64,000 bases of DNA from Gambelia wislizenii (GCA_030847615.1 JAUMIR010000002.1:234751809-234815808); one strand, 5' to 3'; positions 1 to 11,444 are shown, counted from the stretch's first letter. The notes: generated by a model not told the origin, from the sequence alone. Numbers and translations: made by a program.

Positions 1-245
1 AGCTGCACAGACTTCCAAAAACTTGTAAAATCTGGGGGGAAACAAAATTTTACAAATGGTAAGATGTCCACTCCTGGTTTGAAAAGTGGATGGGTTTTTT
101 GTGTGTGGGTGTTTTGGATATTTGGTTTTGCTCTTGGTTTTGATGTATATGTGGGGGAGAGGGGTTGGCACAATCATCCTAGACAAATTAATGAAAAACT
201 GCCTACTCTTGTACCCTGCCTTGCTTCACAGTTGGTTTAAATAGA

Positions 246-385
246 CACTAATCCCCCTCACATATCCTCCCACACTAAGAACTGAACATCCAACACCTGA
301 ATGCACAAATTTACACACTAATCCCCCTCACATATCCTCTCACCCTAAGTAACACCCAACAACTGAATACAGAAATTTACATGCT
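246..385 (+). repeat. Two imperfect ~70-bp tandem units
   Basis: Two successive units each start ACACTAATCCCCCTCACATA and end near ACAAATTTACA or AGAAATTTACA. The duplication lies just upstream of the TATATAAACC box, where duplicated enhancer-like units are common in LTR-like promoters. Confidence 0.8.
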
Positions 386-447
386 AATCCTCTTCAACAG
401 GGACTCACAGTATATAAACCCCACACACACTCCGATCCAACCATTCT

Positions 448-486
448 CTGAAGATGCCAGCCATAGACACAGGTGAAATGTCAGGA
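448..486 (+). ncRNA. Hammerhead-ribozyme-like motif, probably inactive
   Basis: CTGAAGA at 448-454 matches the CUGANGA core, GAAA lies at 475-478, and TGTC at 479-482 sits where a GUC cleavage triplet would be. GCC/GGT segments between the boxes could form a weak stem II. The second copy, 17783-17822 on the minus strand, keeps GAAACGTC. Hammerheads are known in Penelope-like elements, but the very short stem III makes this tentative. Confidence 0.25.
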
Positions 487-670
487 ATAAACACTTCTAG
501 AACATGGCCTCACAGCCCGGAAAAAGACACAAAAAACCAACAGGATAGGGATTCAAATGTAGTAGATGGGTGCAGGACATGGTGGGCTAACTTCCATTGC
601 TGCAAACTGAGTTTGCATTGCAAAAGACTTTTGCTGTAATGAAGGGGGTGTGCCATTCCTAGTAGATTCA

Positions 671-1313
671 GGACTTTATCAGACTAGGGTCTAAAAACTC
701 TATAATTCCACTACTGAGGAAAGCGGAAACATAGTGGAATTATTATACTTACTATCACATGTTGCTGTAATCGCACGACACTACCATCATGGAATTATAG
801 CACAACCACCACTAGCACTTTAAGGATGTGATTTTACTTCCATGATTTAGCATGGGCGAGATTTTGGTGGTTCTCGCAAGAAGATGCAACTTCAGTTAAA
901 AACACTCCAAGCCCCTTAATTAACAAAGTAAATCAATACATGAACACTTAAATGAACCTAAAAATGTACACACAAAAGCAGACAATTCATTAAAAGAATA
1001 TCCTGTAGATCATGTTCATGTTCTCACCCAGAGGTTTTCTTACTGGGAATGGGGAGGGGGGAAAGAGGACCACCCCTTCACGCTGTAATCTTGCAATTAC
1101 AGCGGGATGTGTTTTCGCTCACTCTTCAATACTGCAAAAAGAGCGATATTGAGAGCTATTGACAGCTTGTCCCATCAATTAAAAGGCATGCATTATTAGC
1201 GGCTGGAGCACACAGTAACCACAGAAGGACAACAATGTTGTGCAATAGTGGGAACCCATTTGTGCTACCATGATGTCATAATTGTGCAATTATAGCTTCA
1301 TCTGATAAAGTCC
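671..1313 (+). mobile_element. MITE family A, complete copy (643 bp, TSD TCA)
   Basis: The element starts GGACTTTATCAGA and ends TCTGATAAAGTCC, with TCA directly before and after. It has no coding capacity. Related copies are at 7951-9196, 32063-32635 and 51851-52458, and its ends resemble those of family G. A 3-bp duplication with free sequence suggests neither hAT (8 bp) nor Tc1/mariner (TA). Confidence 0.85.
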
Positions 1314-1351
1314 TCAGAAAAAAGCAAAGTGCTGCAGTCTCTTGTCAAAAT

Positions 1352-1570
1352 ACCTCCAAACCCTATCTGATCTTTGAAGCTAGGGAGGGTAAGGCCTGGT
1401 TAATACTTGGATGGGAGACTACCAATGAAGGCCAGGTGCTGTAGGCTATATACCAGAGGAAGGAACTGGCAGAACCACCTGTGAGGATTCATTGCCAAAG
1501 AAAACACAATGAAAATGATGGGGTTGTCATTGCTCTACGGATAACCTGAAGGCACATCTCTCACACAGAA
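1352..1570 (+). mobile_element. 5S rRNA-derived SINE
   Basis: Bases about 1357-1447 resemble 5S rRNA, including the internal-promoter C-box region (GCCTGGTTAATACTTGGATG at about 1394) and the GTGCTGTAGGCT end. A SINE body with AGAGGAAGGAACTGGCAGAACC follows, and then a decayed tail resembling that of the tRNA-derived SINEs (GAAGGCACA). This layout matches squamate 5S-derived SINEs. Many substitutions and the SINE tail argue against a functional 5S gene. Confidence 0.8.
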
Positions 1571-1986
1571 TGTCTCCTTCCATGCACGTTCTTCCTCATT
1601 AATAACTAACTGTAGCCATCTTGAACACAATCTGATGTTGATTGGCCATACATGTCTCCCTCTACAGTGTACAGATAAAGAACATTTAATTGCTAAGATG
1701 TATAAATTGTTGTTGAAAATGGAAATGGAAGAGGAAGAGGTTAAAGAATGCATGATAAAGTGGGCTCAAAATATTGGTTATAATATATAAATGGATTAGT
1801 GTAAGGGTCTGAAGTTTATTCTGAATTATGACCTTGGAGAAAATTTCTATAAGATAATGTATTGATGGTGTTTAGTGCCTGAAAGACTGTCTAAGATGTG
1901 TAAAGGATCTACTAATATGCATTGAAAGTATACAAGAGGAAACCTTTTACCATATGTGGAATAAAGGTGAAAAAAATATTAGACTC

Positions 1987-2589
1987 GGGGCTCGTCTAAA
2001 CAGTGAAAATACCCCTCATGGAATTCACTGAGAATCCTACGTGTTTAAATAGGACTCAGCACCAATCCACACTATTCGGAAGGAGGGGGGCCCAAAGTGG
2101 CAAAAACAATATGGTAAAAGCCTTCATAGATTTTCCCGTACTGTTTCAAAAGTACAGGAGGGGGGTGCATATTCCTGCTTGTTTGGACTATCAAATAACA
2201 GGAAATTTGAAGGGAAGCACAAAGCTGATTGGCCAGGTGAAAGCAAGGATGGGGCTTGCTAGCATGGGAAGTGCCTGCTGCCGCCATGTTGGATCTTTGC
2301 CTTAGCGATCGCTCGCTAAGGCAATAAAGCACAACAAATATTTTCTGGTTTGCTTTTCAATAAAATTGGAAAATGGCTCTATTCCACCAGCGCACCTTGG
2401 GATGACTTTCTTTTTCAAAAAAGGCGGTAATGAAGAACTAACGCGAGTAAATCACTCATGGCTGCCATCAGGAATGTGAGGCTTATGGGGGCTTCCGAGG
2501 CAAAAAAAAAAAAAATGTTTAGACATGTTGCTGCTGCTGCGAGGTACTATGAGGTACTTTGGATTTTTTCCACTTGTGTAGATGGGCCC
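1987..2589 (+). mobile_element. Non-autonomous hAT-like element family J (603 bp)
   Basis: The ends are GGGGCTCGTCTAAAC and the complement of GGGCCCATCTACAC. Flanks TTAGACTC (1979-1986) and TCAGATTC (2590-2597) match at 6 of 8 positions, consistent with an aged 8-bp duplication. It sits inside L1 ORF2. A relative starting with a similar TCTAGACGGTCAAAATACCC is at 61672-62306. Confidence 0.7.
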
Positions 2590-2814
2590 TCAGATTCATA
2601 GTATGATGGAGAATATTTTGAAGATAAAATTTCAATTGAAACCAGAACTTGTTCTGCTGGGTCTGATGGAAGATCAAATCGAGGAAAAATGTGGGACTTA
2701 TGCAATATGTGGTCACAGCTGACAAACTATTGTGTGCGCAGAAATGGAAGGACATGACTATTCCATCACAGGGGGGTTGGTTAATGAAATTATATGATCT
2801 TGCTGACATGGATA

Positions 2815-3050
2815 AATTAACCATTTTGATTAGGGAAAAATCATTAAGAAGTTTTAATAAGGTCTGGGAATTATTTAATAAGGACTGGGAATCATTATTT
2901 ATAAATTAATCATTTTGATTAGGGGGAAATCATTAAGTAGTTTTAATAAGGACTGGGAATTATTATTTATAAATTAATTTTTGATTAGGGGAAATCATTA
3001 AGTAGTTTTGATAAGGACTGGGAATTATTATTTGTTTTTTGGTGGGATTA
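2815..3050 (+). repeat. Three ~75-bp tandem units in the L1 3' end
   Basis: The units share TTTTGATTAGGG, AAATCATTAAG and AAGGACTGGGAAT. The first still encodes the L1 IREKSLRSF segment; later units appear to be local duplications that arose after L1 inactivation. Confidence 0.8.
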
Positions 3051-3060
3051 TTGGGGGAAA

Positions 3061-3640
3061 TTATCAATAGTGGGATTTGAAGAATAGTAGAATCAAATAA
3101 TATGTAGAAGTTTTCAGAGAGGATTGCCAGCACACTACCAGAGTGATACCAGGGAGAGATGGCACTGGGGAAGGAGGGCATGGTGGATGCCCACTGTTTG
3201 CAAAGGTATATAGCTCCAAGTATGTTCTTTTGAGCAACTGCCTGATAGTGGCCTTGATGTCTTCATGCAGGTGGACACCGAAGGCAATGTGCAGGCAATG
3301 CCACAGAGCAGGGTACAATGCGAGGGCATCTGATATGTTTTTATTATGGTGCAAGCTGATAAATCAGGGTATATTTCCAATGTGCACCAAAGTTGCCCTA
3401 GCGGGGTCTAGTAACTTGCCCCATCACTCCCAACCAATAGAATCTGGGTTCAGATTGGGTTCAGTCCCAAGCAGCCAATCGAAATAGATTATTACTGTGC
3501 ACCCCAACTTGCCCCAGTGGGGTCAAGTGACACTTCTAGGAACTTGCCTTACCACCCCTGATCAACAGGAGCAGGCTTTTCGCAGGAACTACTTACCTGT
3601 ACTGCTCACAGCTAGTAAGGAAGAGAATGATTTCAGGGGG
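3061..3640. other. Unassigned stretch
   Basis: No feature is firmly supported. A minus-strand frame at 3064-3354 is open for 96 codons (LHHNKNISDALALYPALWHCLHI region), but I recognise no family. CTTGCCC...GGGGTC-type segments repeat imprecisely at 3390-3560. Confidence 0.4.
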
Positions 3641-3790
3641 ACTAAATATGTCTGGTTGGCCCACTGATGGCGCATTCTTTGCTAATTATGTTGCTGGCTA
3701 CTATGTACCACACTCTGCCCACGTGCGGGCTATGTAAATTGATGGTGCTAAATAAATTGATGATGATGATGATGATGACAATGACAACAC
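3641..3790 (+). mobile_element. LINE-like 3' end with (GAT)n tail
   Basis: The sequence GGGCTATGTAAATTGATGG..AAATAAATTGATGATG leads into a GAT run at about 3758-3778. A conserved 3' segment ending in a microsatellite is typical of LINE or LINE-mobilised 3' ends. The clade is not recognised. Confidence 0.45.
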
Positions 3791-4020
3791 AATAATTGCT
3801 AGTACTATCCAGTACTACTGAAATATGCAATACAAAAATGCTAAATGTCAAAATGTGGTTTATTTGGATTTTTTTCTCAATAATCCACCCAATCTAGTCA
3901 TGTATGCTTTTGCCCCAGTTTGGTGGAAGAGAATTATGGCAGCCCTATCCTCAGGGCTCCTCTTTTCTGACCTCCACAGGTCAGCCTCAAAGCCTCCTTT
4001 TAAACATCACTGCCTTTACA

Positions 4021-4420
4021 ACAGGGTTGCACAACCATCTCAGGACCACATGCAGCCCTCTGAGCTCATTTCCAGCTCGTGCTGCACTGCTACCAAAACA
4101 ATGCTGACCCAATTGGTTGTGTTGCCACCATCACCCACAGAACTGCACCACTGAGCACTGCCGCTCTCCCAAACTTCCCTTCCAGGAGGGGAGGAAATAC
4201 TGTACCCGAGAAACTGGCAAGTCTCTATGAGGCAGGTTGGCAACCTGGCACCTCTGTCCAACTCTACGTAGAGCTGCTGAAGTTGCAGCAGCCAAAGTTT
4301 GATAGTGGTTGTGGTGGTAGCAGGAACACCAGCAACAATATAATCCCTGGTGGTGGGGTCCAGGCAGTCCAAGGCATCCCCTTTGGTCCTGTGAAGTTGC
4401 TCGCCCCTGCTTTATAGTCT
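4021..4420 (+). mobile_element. Possible hAT-like repeat remnant
   Basis: CAGGGTTGCACAACC followed by GGACCACATGCAGCCCTC resembles the left end of a common hAT-type family (compare GAGCCACA and CATGCAGC in the element at 47695). No right end or duplication was found. Overlapping open frames here have no recognisable protein. Confidence 0.35.
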
Positions 4421-4599
4421 CTTTCAAATTTAAATTGGACAGGTAATAAGCAAGAATCATACTTTCTTCTCTCTCTGATTCCTGTTTAGCCAAACTGCAC
4501 AACATTCAGTTCATCAAGCCAATTACAAACCAGCTATCGTGGGTGGCATCTCAGCAAGGACTCAGTAAATCTCTGGGCTTTGCTGCCTGACTGAAACCA

Positions 4600-5609
4600 C
4601 ATAACCACCAACATTTCACAGATTAAAACTGGGATACATGCCCAAACAACATCAAAGTGTGGTCAAGATGGCAAAAAGTTATTAGTGGGGAAGACAAAGG
4701 AGATTATCGCACGGTACCCTAGAAACTGGGACTGTCCCACTACCCCCCCACCGCTACACTCCCACCCCACTCCCATCCCTGTAATGATAGGAAAAAAATG
4801 TTCAGACACTTACCTTGCCACGTGATCTGGAGTGCTCCCCCTCCCCTCAGCAGTCCAGGTGTGAATAGAGCTGTCACAAAGCTCCTTTCACATACCGGAA
4901 AGCAAATCCTGCCCGTTCTTGCGAGAGAACGATTGCGCAGGTATTTTAAAAATAAAAATAAAAATACAAGAAAAAAAGTGACAGCAAGTACAAAAACACA
5001 CTCTACACTTACAAGCAACCTGGGGAGGGGGGAGGAAGGGTGACACTTTCGTACCCGGAAGTCTTCAGCACGGACCTCCTGGTGACGTCATGTGCCACTG
5101 GCATCACACCAGCAGAATGGGTCCTCTCTTCACTCACCTGTCATTCTGTTACCATAATGGAATGGGCTTCTTATTGATGACTTAAGCTGCAGATAAGAGG
5201 AAGTGTGGGAGGAACAAGAGCAGAATGGGAATATCACAGGACAGGGACGATGTCATCTGAAAAGGGAGCATGATAGCAATCTCTTGTCGTCCCTGTCCTG
5301 GGATGTTTTGCCCGTCTGATAATCCCCAAAGATGAGCTAGGATAGGCTGCAGCAGTTTCCTTTTCCATGTGTCTACATGGAAGGGCAAGATTCTGCCCCT
5401 TCCTCTCCTCTCCCCCTGCAGAGGTAATTGACTGCAAACTTTTTGCACTTTCACCTCAGTTTGCAGGAACTGAAGTCAGCTGAGGACAAAGAGGCAAGGT
5501 GGGAGCAGGAGAGAGAAAATGGGATACTTTAAAAGCAGCTAAAAAAGTTGGGACAACAGAGGATTAATCATGACTGTCCCTGAAAAATCAGGACAGTTGG
5601 AAGGCATGA
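4600..5609 (+). mobile_element. Element family C, split by a family G MITE
   Basis: The left end has CCACCAACATTTCACAG and the right end GGACAGTTGGAAGGCATG, together an imperfect inverted terminal CATACCCTCCAAC. Copies at 41251-41622 and 43684-45432 share the interior (GTGGTCAAGATGGCAAAA, GCTGCAGCAGTTT, GGATTAATCA). The interior is broken at 4699-5327 by another MITE. No protein is encoded. Confidence 0.75.
4699..5327 (+). mobile_element. MITE family G copy 1 (629 bp, TSD AAA)
   Basis: It starts GGAGATTATCGCA and ends TCTGATAATCCCC, with AAA on both sides (4696-4698 and 5328-5330). It lies within element C, and the host sequence resumes directly after it, so the insertion boundaries are secure. 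Confidence 0.85.
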
Positions 5610-6555
5610 GGTCACTGAAACAGGAAACAATAATGCTTGCTAGGCCACAATACAGGTGGGTTATGTTTGGCTTAGTGTATCCCAAGTGGTTCAATCCATG
5701 TGTGTGTGTGTGTGTAGCTATATTGCCTATAGCACCCAATTTGCAACAGATTCTGTGTGCTCCCAGACTGATTAATTCCCAGTTAGGAAATGACTATTTC
5801 ATACATCACTGGCTTCTCCCTTACTCTCCCAAGAGCAACTGCAGCAGGAACTAGAAGGAAGGAGGTGAAAAGCCTTCTCTTCTGCTGGGGGAAACAGCTG
5901 GACCATCAGAGCTTCGGATCCTGCCAGGTAGTCAGTTATGGGAGTGAGCTGGTGTAGAGAAAAGACAGCTAGGACCATGCCCTTTCAGGCTTGGATGTCT
6001 GCTGGAACGTTCCCACTGCTGCCGACACACCCAGTGTACACACTTGAGAGAAAGTGTTATCATCCATACCTACTAGATCAGGGTGTGGTGTACTTGCTGG
6101 TGTATGTGAAAATAAATAATTTGCTCAAAAGGACTGGGGAGGGCTGGCTGTTTCTCAGCAAGGATGGGAAAGGGAATTTTGGCCAGGAGGTGATGATCAG
6201 GGCCATCCACAGCCTGTAGATCCTTCACTTTCCGTGTTCAACAAAAGATGAGCTCACTCACCAGGAAGACTCATAGTCAGAAGAGGCAGCATCAGCCCTA
6301 GAGGAGTTTCTGACCTGTGATTTGTCAACTTCTTTAGTGTCCCTTCGCTGCTTATTCTCGTCCATGCTCCCAAATTATTGGAGAAAATGTGATTTGTTTA
6401 CAGAGTGTGAAACATAGTACAAAGCATGACTTCTATTCTGACCACAGAATTTTGGTTTGCAGAATTTGGATTGTTTTGATTAGTTATTTTGGGTTTGAGG
6501 TGAAATGCCAAGAGAAAACTAGGTACTTTGCTAATGCCTCACATCAATCCTCTTA
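5610..6555. other. Unassigned stretch
   Basis: A short TG run lies at 5699-5715. The plus-strand frame 5938-6219 (93 codons) has no recognisable family or codon evidence. Nothing else is supported. Confidence 0.4.
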
Positions 6556-6781
6556 CACTTGACCCTCTGTATCTATGGATTTGGCAACCACAGATTCCAC
6601 CATCCATGGCTTGAAAATATTTTTTTTAAAAAATCCAAGAAGCAAACCTTGGTTTTGCCATTTTATATAAGGGATACCATTTTACTATGCCATTGTCTAT
6701 CATTGTATTTGAGCATCCCTCTATTTTGGTATCCATGGGGGATCTTGAAATCAAACCCCAGCAGATACCAAAGGCCCACTG
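6556..6781 (+). mobile_element. Tigger-like element T1 (TA TSD)
   Basis: It begins CACTTGACCCTCTGTATC, ends GGCCCACTG and is flanked by TA. Inside are the typical ATGGATTTGG, CCATTTTATATAAGG and TTGGTATCCATGGGGG segments seen in non-autonomous pogo/Tigger-type (Tc1/mariner superfamily) elements. Confidence 0.8.
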
Positions 6782-7333
6782 TATTTAGTCTTTTCCACTC
6801 TTTTGTAACAGCCTCTCTTCAGATCTATAGGGGTGATGATTTTGCTCATTGACTCTGAGCATTGCCTGTAAAGAACATCCATGAAGTCTATTGATGTTTT
6901 AATTAAGCAAACACTTAAAACACAGCCCATGTGGTGCATGTGACAGATTAAGACAGCAGGTGGCACTAGATGTGGCTGCAAGGATTACAGCAGTGCAGAA
7001 AGCTATTAAAACAAACTGTCATTCAGCACTAGGCAATGTTTTTGGAACCTCAGAGGAGCAGCCAGTCTGAGGAACCCTTTCCAGAGAAGAGTTGTGGAAG
7101 AGGATAGCCGGAGACAGAGGAACCTTGCATTGTCTGTCACATTTGTATCTCCAAAGATACAAATTTTCCTCTTTCTCCAAAGAGCTCAGGCATATGGTTA
7201 TGGGGTTATAATATCAGCAGCCACCTATCTGGATATGACCACAACCATACATCAAAGAGGTCAAGACTGGATACACAGTTGCCTCTTTATATCCTCAGAA
7301 CAACTCTGTGGTGTAGGTTGGACTCAGAGATGT
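6782..7333. other. Unassigned stretch
   Basis: No repeat family, exon or RNA gene could be recognised. The open frame running in from 7094 continues into the next MITE and has no family resemblance. Confidence 0.4.
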
Positions 7334-7875
7334 AGGGCTTGCCTACACAGGCAATATACCTCATCTTGCCCCCATCTCAGAGCCCTGCAGTCCTGACAAC
7401 ACAGGGCTTTTGCCCCAATCCTCACCATCCCCGGGGCTGAGACAGGGGAAGATGGGGTAGGGCCCTTTACTGTGGTTTTTTTTTTTTTTAAAAAATACCC
7501 ACTTTAATCTGGTTCTACTGGCAAACAACAGATTGGGGCCCACTTGTTTGCAGGAGACCATCCCGGCAGGCCGGCCCTTTGCTCCATCTGCCAGTCTCCC
7601 TAGCTCTCCCGGAAGGCAGGAAGGAGTCCTGAGGCATGTGACCAAGACTGGTTGCATGCAAGGGCCCTTGGTCACATGTTGCAGACCAGCATCTTTGCTG
7701 CCAGGAGAGCGAGGGAAGTGGCGGTAGTGGCGGCGGCGGCAGCTGCAGTGATGGGTCAGTGTGCCTGTCTGGACTCTGGCCCATTTGGAAGTGGTAACAG
7801 GGGAGGAATGGGCCTGATCCATGGCCAGGATATGCTGGCGGGAAGTCAGCATATCCTGGCTCCTGTAGATGAGCC
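7334..7875 (+). mobile_element. hAT-like MITE family D copy 1
   Basis: The terminal AGGGCTTGCCTACACAGG pairs imperfectly with CTGTAGATGAGCCC. Near the right end, GCCAGGATATGCTG and its exact complement form a 14-bp-arm palindrome (about 7831-7866). The GGTCACATG/CATGTGACC region also folds back. The long minus-strand frame 7361-7966 is a by-product of this GC-rich palindromic DNA. Relatives: 10349-10912, 46191-47100, 57655-58215. Confidence 0.7.
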
Positions 7876-7950
7876 CATAGGCTGGCTCAAGGTCATTTTG
7901 CAGATGTTTGTGATTGAATGCGGATTTGAGTTTGTGTCTCCTCAGTTTAA

Positions 7951-9196
7951 GGACTTTATTAGACAAGCATCTAAAAATGCTATAATTCCACTATTGAGGG
8001 AAGGGTACCCTAAGGGTGCGTCTATACAATCATAAAAAAATCCGTATGGGGGCAAAAAATACGAACAGCCTGTCGTTCGTATGCATACGAACCAGCTATA
8101 TGATTTTTAACCCCCCTAAACTCCGTATGACTCCCTCTTCCCGAAGCTGGCTGGAGTGAGCAAGCCAAGCAGCAGTTTTAAATCTCCCACCACTTTTTTT
8201 TTAAAGGTTCCTGGTTTGCGGACAGTCGGTTTTCCGTATTTACTATATAATATAAAAATAAATAAACATATAAATTCACAGACTTAGTGGACTCCCGCTA
8301 GCCGGGAAACCAACATGGCGGGCGCTCCCAATTCCCCTCTGTGCTAGCCTCACCCCCTCTACTCGGCCAGCCAATCAGATTACACAGCCTGTTCGTATGT
8401 GTGCGAACGGACAGTACAGACCAGTCAGCCATCCGAACGGCGTACGGATTTCTCTTCGAAATCCGCTTTTCCTCCCGAACGCCGCATGTGCGTATTTCAG
8501 GGTGGAAAACCGCCCCCCCTCTTTTGTATGCGTGTGAATCCAAACGGCTGTGTGTACCGAAGTGCGAACTTCCGCACGCCGTACGTATTATTTAAATCGT
8601 GTAGATGGGACCATAGTGGCATTATTACAGTAATTATCACGCATCCACCACTAGCGGTTTAAGAACAGGATTTTAGCTCACGCTATAGTAACACTTGTCT
8701 TCACATTGCCTTCTAATGACTGAGTATTAATGCTCCCTGCTGCCCAGCACATGTCCCATTAAGTAAAATGTTCTCTTCCTGGATTTTGCATGGGTGAGAT
8801 TTCGGCTGTTCTTGCAAAAAGTTGTGACTTCACTTAAACACACCAAAAACAAATACATAATGAAAGAACTTTCCAAATAAACACTTAAACAAACATAAAA
8901 ACATATGAAGGAAAGGCAACAGTTCATTAAAACAGTGTCCTGTTGGCCCTCTTCATGTTTTCTCCCGGAAGCTGAAGTATGTGTTCTCGTTGGGAAAGGG
9001 AAGGGGGAAAAGAAGACTGCCCATTCATGCTGTAATCATCTAATTTCTCGCACTCATCAATACTGCAGGAAGAGTGATATTGAGGGATATTTACAGCTTT
9101 TACCTGTTAATTAAAACTGGCGCCTGGTGGAGCATGGACTGAGTACGGGAGGACAACATTGTAATTGCATGATTAAAGCCTCATGTGATAATGTCC
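7951..9196 (+). mobile_element. MITE family A copy 2, split by element B
   Basis: It begins GGACTTTATTAGACAAGCATC and ends GATAATGTCC. The flanks TAA and TAT do not match exactly. Host sequence matches the 671-1313 copy on both sides of the 8014-8612 insertion (TATAATTCCACTATTGAGG before, CATAGTGGCATTATTACAG after). Confidence 0.75.
8014..8612 (+). mobile_element. hAT-like element B copy 1 (~599 bp), nested in MITE A
   Basis: It has GGGTGCGTCTATACAAT at the left and ATCGTGTAGATGGGACC at the right. The interior is rich in TACG/CGTA (CGTTCGTATGCATACGAAC) and shares its length and order with 12050-12648 in opposite orientation. The target duplication is not readable here. Confidence 0.75.
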
Positions 9197-10348
9197 TATG
9201 TCAAACATATAGATACAATTTATACCCAAACATGAATAAAATCATAAAAGCAATACAAGGTGTTTCAAAGACAAACAGAAGCCCCAAAATTAAAGGCAAA
9301 GGTTATAAAATAGGGAGGTGCATACTACATGAGTTACTCAAAAGGCCTTGTCCCTTTCCCCAGGTTTTAACTAGGCTGACCGTTTTCCAGAAATGTTTGG
9401 ATACCGGCACCAACAATGGTGGCTTCCATTCTAGGGTAAACAGTAACATTGTTCCTTATGTGATTTTCACTACAACATGGTAGAGTGGGGAGGGATAACC
9501 CCCACATTGCTATTTGTGTAAAGAAGCATAAGTTAAATGAATTCACACAGGTAATGTAGTCTCAACCCCACCACACTCCTCTCTCACACACACAGCATTG
9601 TTGACATGGAGAGGGTGGCAATTCAAGTTTGGAGATGTGTAGCAAGCTTGAAGGCCAGAAATATTATGAGAAGTCCCAAGAATATACTAGAAGGTTGCTT
9701 GTAAATCAATGTGAAACAGCAAAACCCATAAACCTGAGTTTGATGTGCTAAGGTTCCTTAGGTTTCAATCCTTTATCCACTCATCTGAGAGCAGGCACTA
9801 CTGAACTCACTGGAGCTTATTCCCAAGTAGACATGTTTAGGATTATTCTGTTAATTCATTAATTATAATTGAATTTGATTTCAAATTCCAGGTGCCCATG
9901 CAATCAATAGGCCTGATTTTCTAGGGTAAGCCTGACTCATTCTCTACTCAAAACAAAATAGCTTTGTCTATAGAGAACATGGCACTGTCTGTCACAAACA
10001 ATTTTTGCACTTCACAAACATGAAGCCACAACCTCATTAGTGGCAGTAACAAATATTTCATCCAGCTATGTGACCAACAGCTGAGAGACCTCTAAGTAGT
10101 TTGAGGAATGACAAGGATATAGAAATGGGAATGTGTCATCCTTTTCCAAAGCAGCCTCTGAGATGAGCCTAAATTTTTGGTTAATAGAGGAGAAAGATAC
10201 AAGAGCATATTATCTGGCTATGACTCATTCGGTTTGTATGTAAAATGCTGCACACCTTTCTTGGGAAGTGGTTCTCTCATCCTGCTATTTAACTAGGTAA
10301 TGCTCTGCCTATAATAATTGTACTTCAAGGCCTTTGCCAATTTAACTT
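9197..10348. other. Unassigned stretch with a short repeat fragment
   Basis: Near 9796-9845 (ACTGAACTCACTGGAGCTTATTCCCAAGTAGACATG) is a fragment of a short repeat with the AGTAGAC motif, also seen near 13870 and 15880. Nothing else is recognised. Confidence 0.4.
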
Positions 10349-10912
10349 GGGCCTTATCTACAAGGGCCATTTACCTCAACCTGTTCCCATCTGTGAGCCC
10401 TGCAGTCCAAACAACACAGGGCATTTGCCCCATTCTTCTCCTGGGCAGTCCTTACAAACCCTGGGCTCAGATGGGGGAAAGGCAGGGTAGGACCCTTTAC
10501 CATGGTTTAATAATACCTTCTTTAAACCTTTTCCACCAGGATGGAACAAATCAGGATCCACATGTCTGCTGGGATGGAATGGATATGCCCCACATTATCC
10601 ATGGGAGCCCATACCAGCATGCCAGCCCTCGCTACTGCTGGTCGTCCTCACTCTTCTAGGTCCGGGCAGCAGGCCCACAGCTTGTGACCAAGGCTGGTCA
10701 CATGCAGGGGGCCTTGTCACATGGTGTGTCCATCTTCCTCTGGACCTGGCAGAGCAAGGAAAATGATAGTGGAGGTGGCTGCAGCAATGGACCATCATTG
10801 TATCTGGACTCCAGCCAGTTTCATCCAGGTAACAGGGGCAGAACAGACCTGATCCATGGCCAGGATATGCTGGCAAGGAGCTGCCATATCCTGGCTCATC
10901 TACATGAGCCCT
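10349..10912 (+). mobile_element. hAT-like MITE family D copy 2
   Basis: The GGGCCTTATCTACAAGGGCC end, the CCTGCAGTCCAAACAACACAGG interior, the GCCAGGATATGCTGGC palindrome and the CATCTACATGAGCCC right end are shared with the copies at 7334 and 46191. It has no coding capacity. Confidence 0.7.
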
Positions 10913-11089
10913 TACATTCTTCTCTCAATAGATGTTGGGAGGGCACAGTAAGCCTGAGGTAGTTAAGTGTGATAGGATTCAAAATGGCAGTGGTGAGGGA
11001 GACATATATCAACTACAACTTCAGTTACCAAAATGAGAGACATCAGACTCCGCTCCCTCAATATATTTATACTTGCTTTTATTCATATA

Positions 11090-11350
11090 CAGTAGGATCA
11101 CTGTATCCACTGATTCATTATCCACTGATTCAGTTATCCACGAGACACAAAACAGCATACCTACCATAGAGTCTTCCAAGAAAATGCCTAGAGAGGCATC
11201 CTCTCTAGACATTTTCTAGGTCCTCCAAGGCAAACTTTATGGTATTGTAAACCAGAAATCCCATTATTTTCAATGGTGTTTGCTGTTATCTGTTTTTTGG
11301 TATCCGCAGGGGAGCGGAACCAATCCCCCATAGATACGGGAGTCCTACTG
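11090..11350 (+). mobile_element. Tigger-like element T2 (261 bp, TA TSD)
   Basis: It starts CAGTAGGATCACTGTATCC and ends GGAGTCCTACTG, between TA dinucleotides. The CTCTCTAGACATTTTCTAGG and AACCAATCCCCC segments are shared with T7 and T8. Confidence 0.85.
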
Positions 11351-11444
11351 TATTTCTTTTGAATCATAGAATCATAGAATTGTAGAGTTGGAAGAGACCA
11401 CGAGGGCCATCCAGTCCAACCCCCTGCCACGCAGGAAATCCTGA

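Larger units (their letters stand above)
230..660 (+). mobile_element. Retroelement fragment, Penelope-like or LTR-like
   Basis: A TATATAAACC box lies at about 411-420. It is followed by the AAGATGCCAGCC...GTCAGGAATAAA segment that recurs in decayed form on the minus strand at 17750-17845. This segment is familiar from many amniote repeats, and I associate it tentatively with Penelope-like elements. The part before the TATA box is a tandem duplication. Ends cannot be defined. Confidence 0.45.
1640..3060 (+). pseudogene. L1 LINE ORF2 C-terminal relic, split by a MITE
   Basis: The frame before 1986 reads KMYKLL..EEEVKECMIKWAQNIGYNI, and that after 2589 reads PELVLLGLMEDQ and KWKDMTIPSQGGWLMKLYDLADMDKLTILIREKSL. 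Both match the C-terminal region of vertebrate L1 ORF2. Stops and frameshifts show it is dead. A 603-bp MITE interrupts it, and the last 230 bases are tandemly repeated. Confidence 0.8.

Noticed and set aside
1357..1447. Functional 5S rRNA gene
   Set aside because: Many substitutions, a SINE body and tail attached, and no tandem array.
7361..7966. 201-codon minus-strand frame as a gene
   Set aside because: It overlaps a GC-rich palindromic MITE whose relatives at 10349, 46191 and 57655 do not keep the frame.
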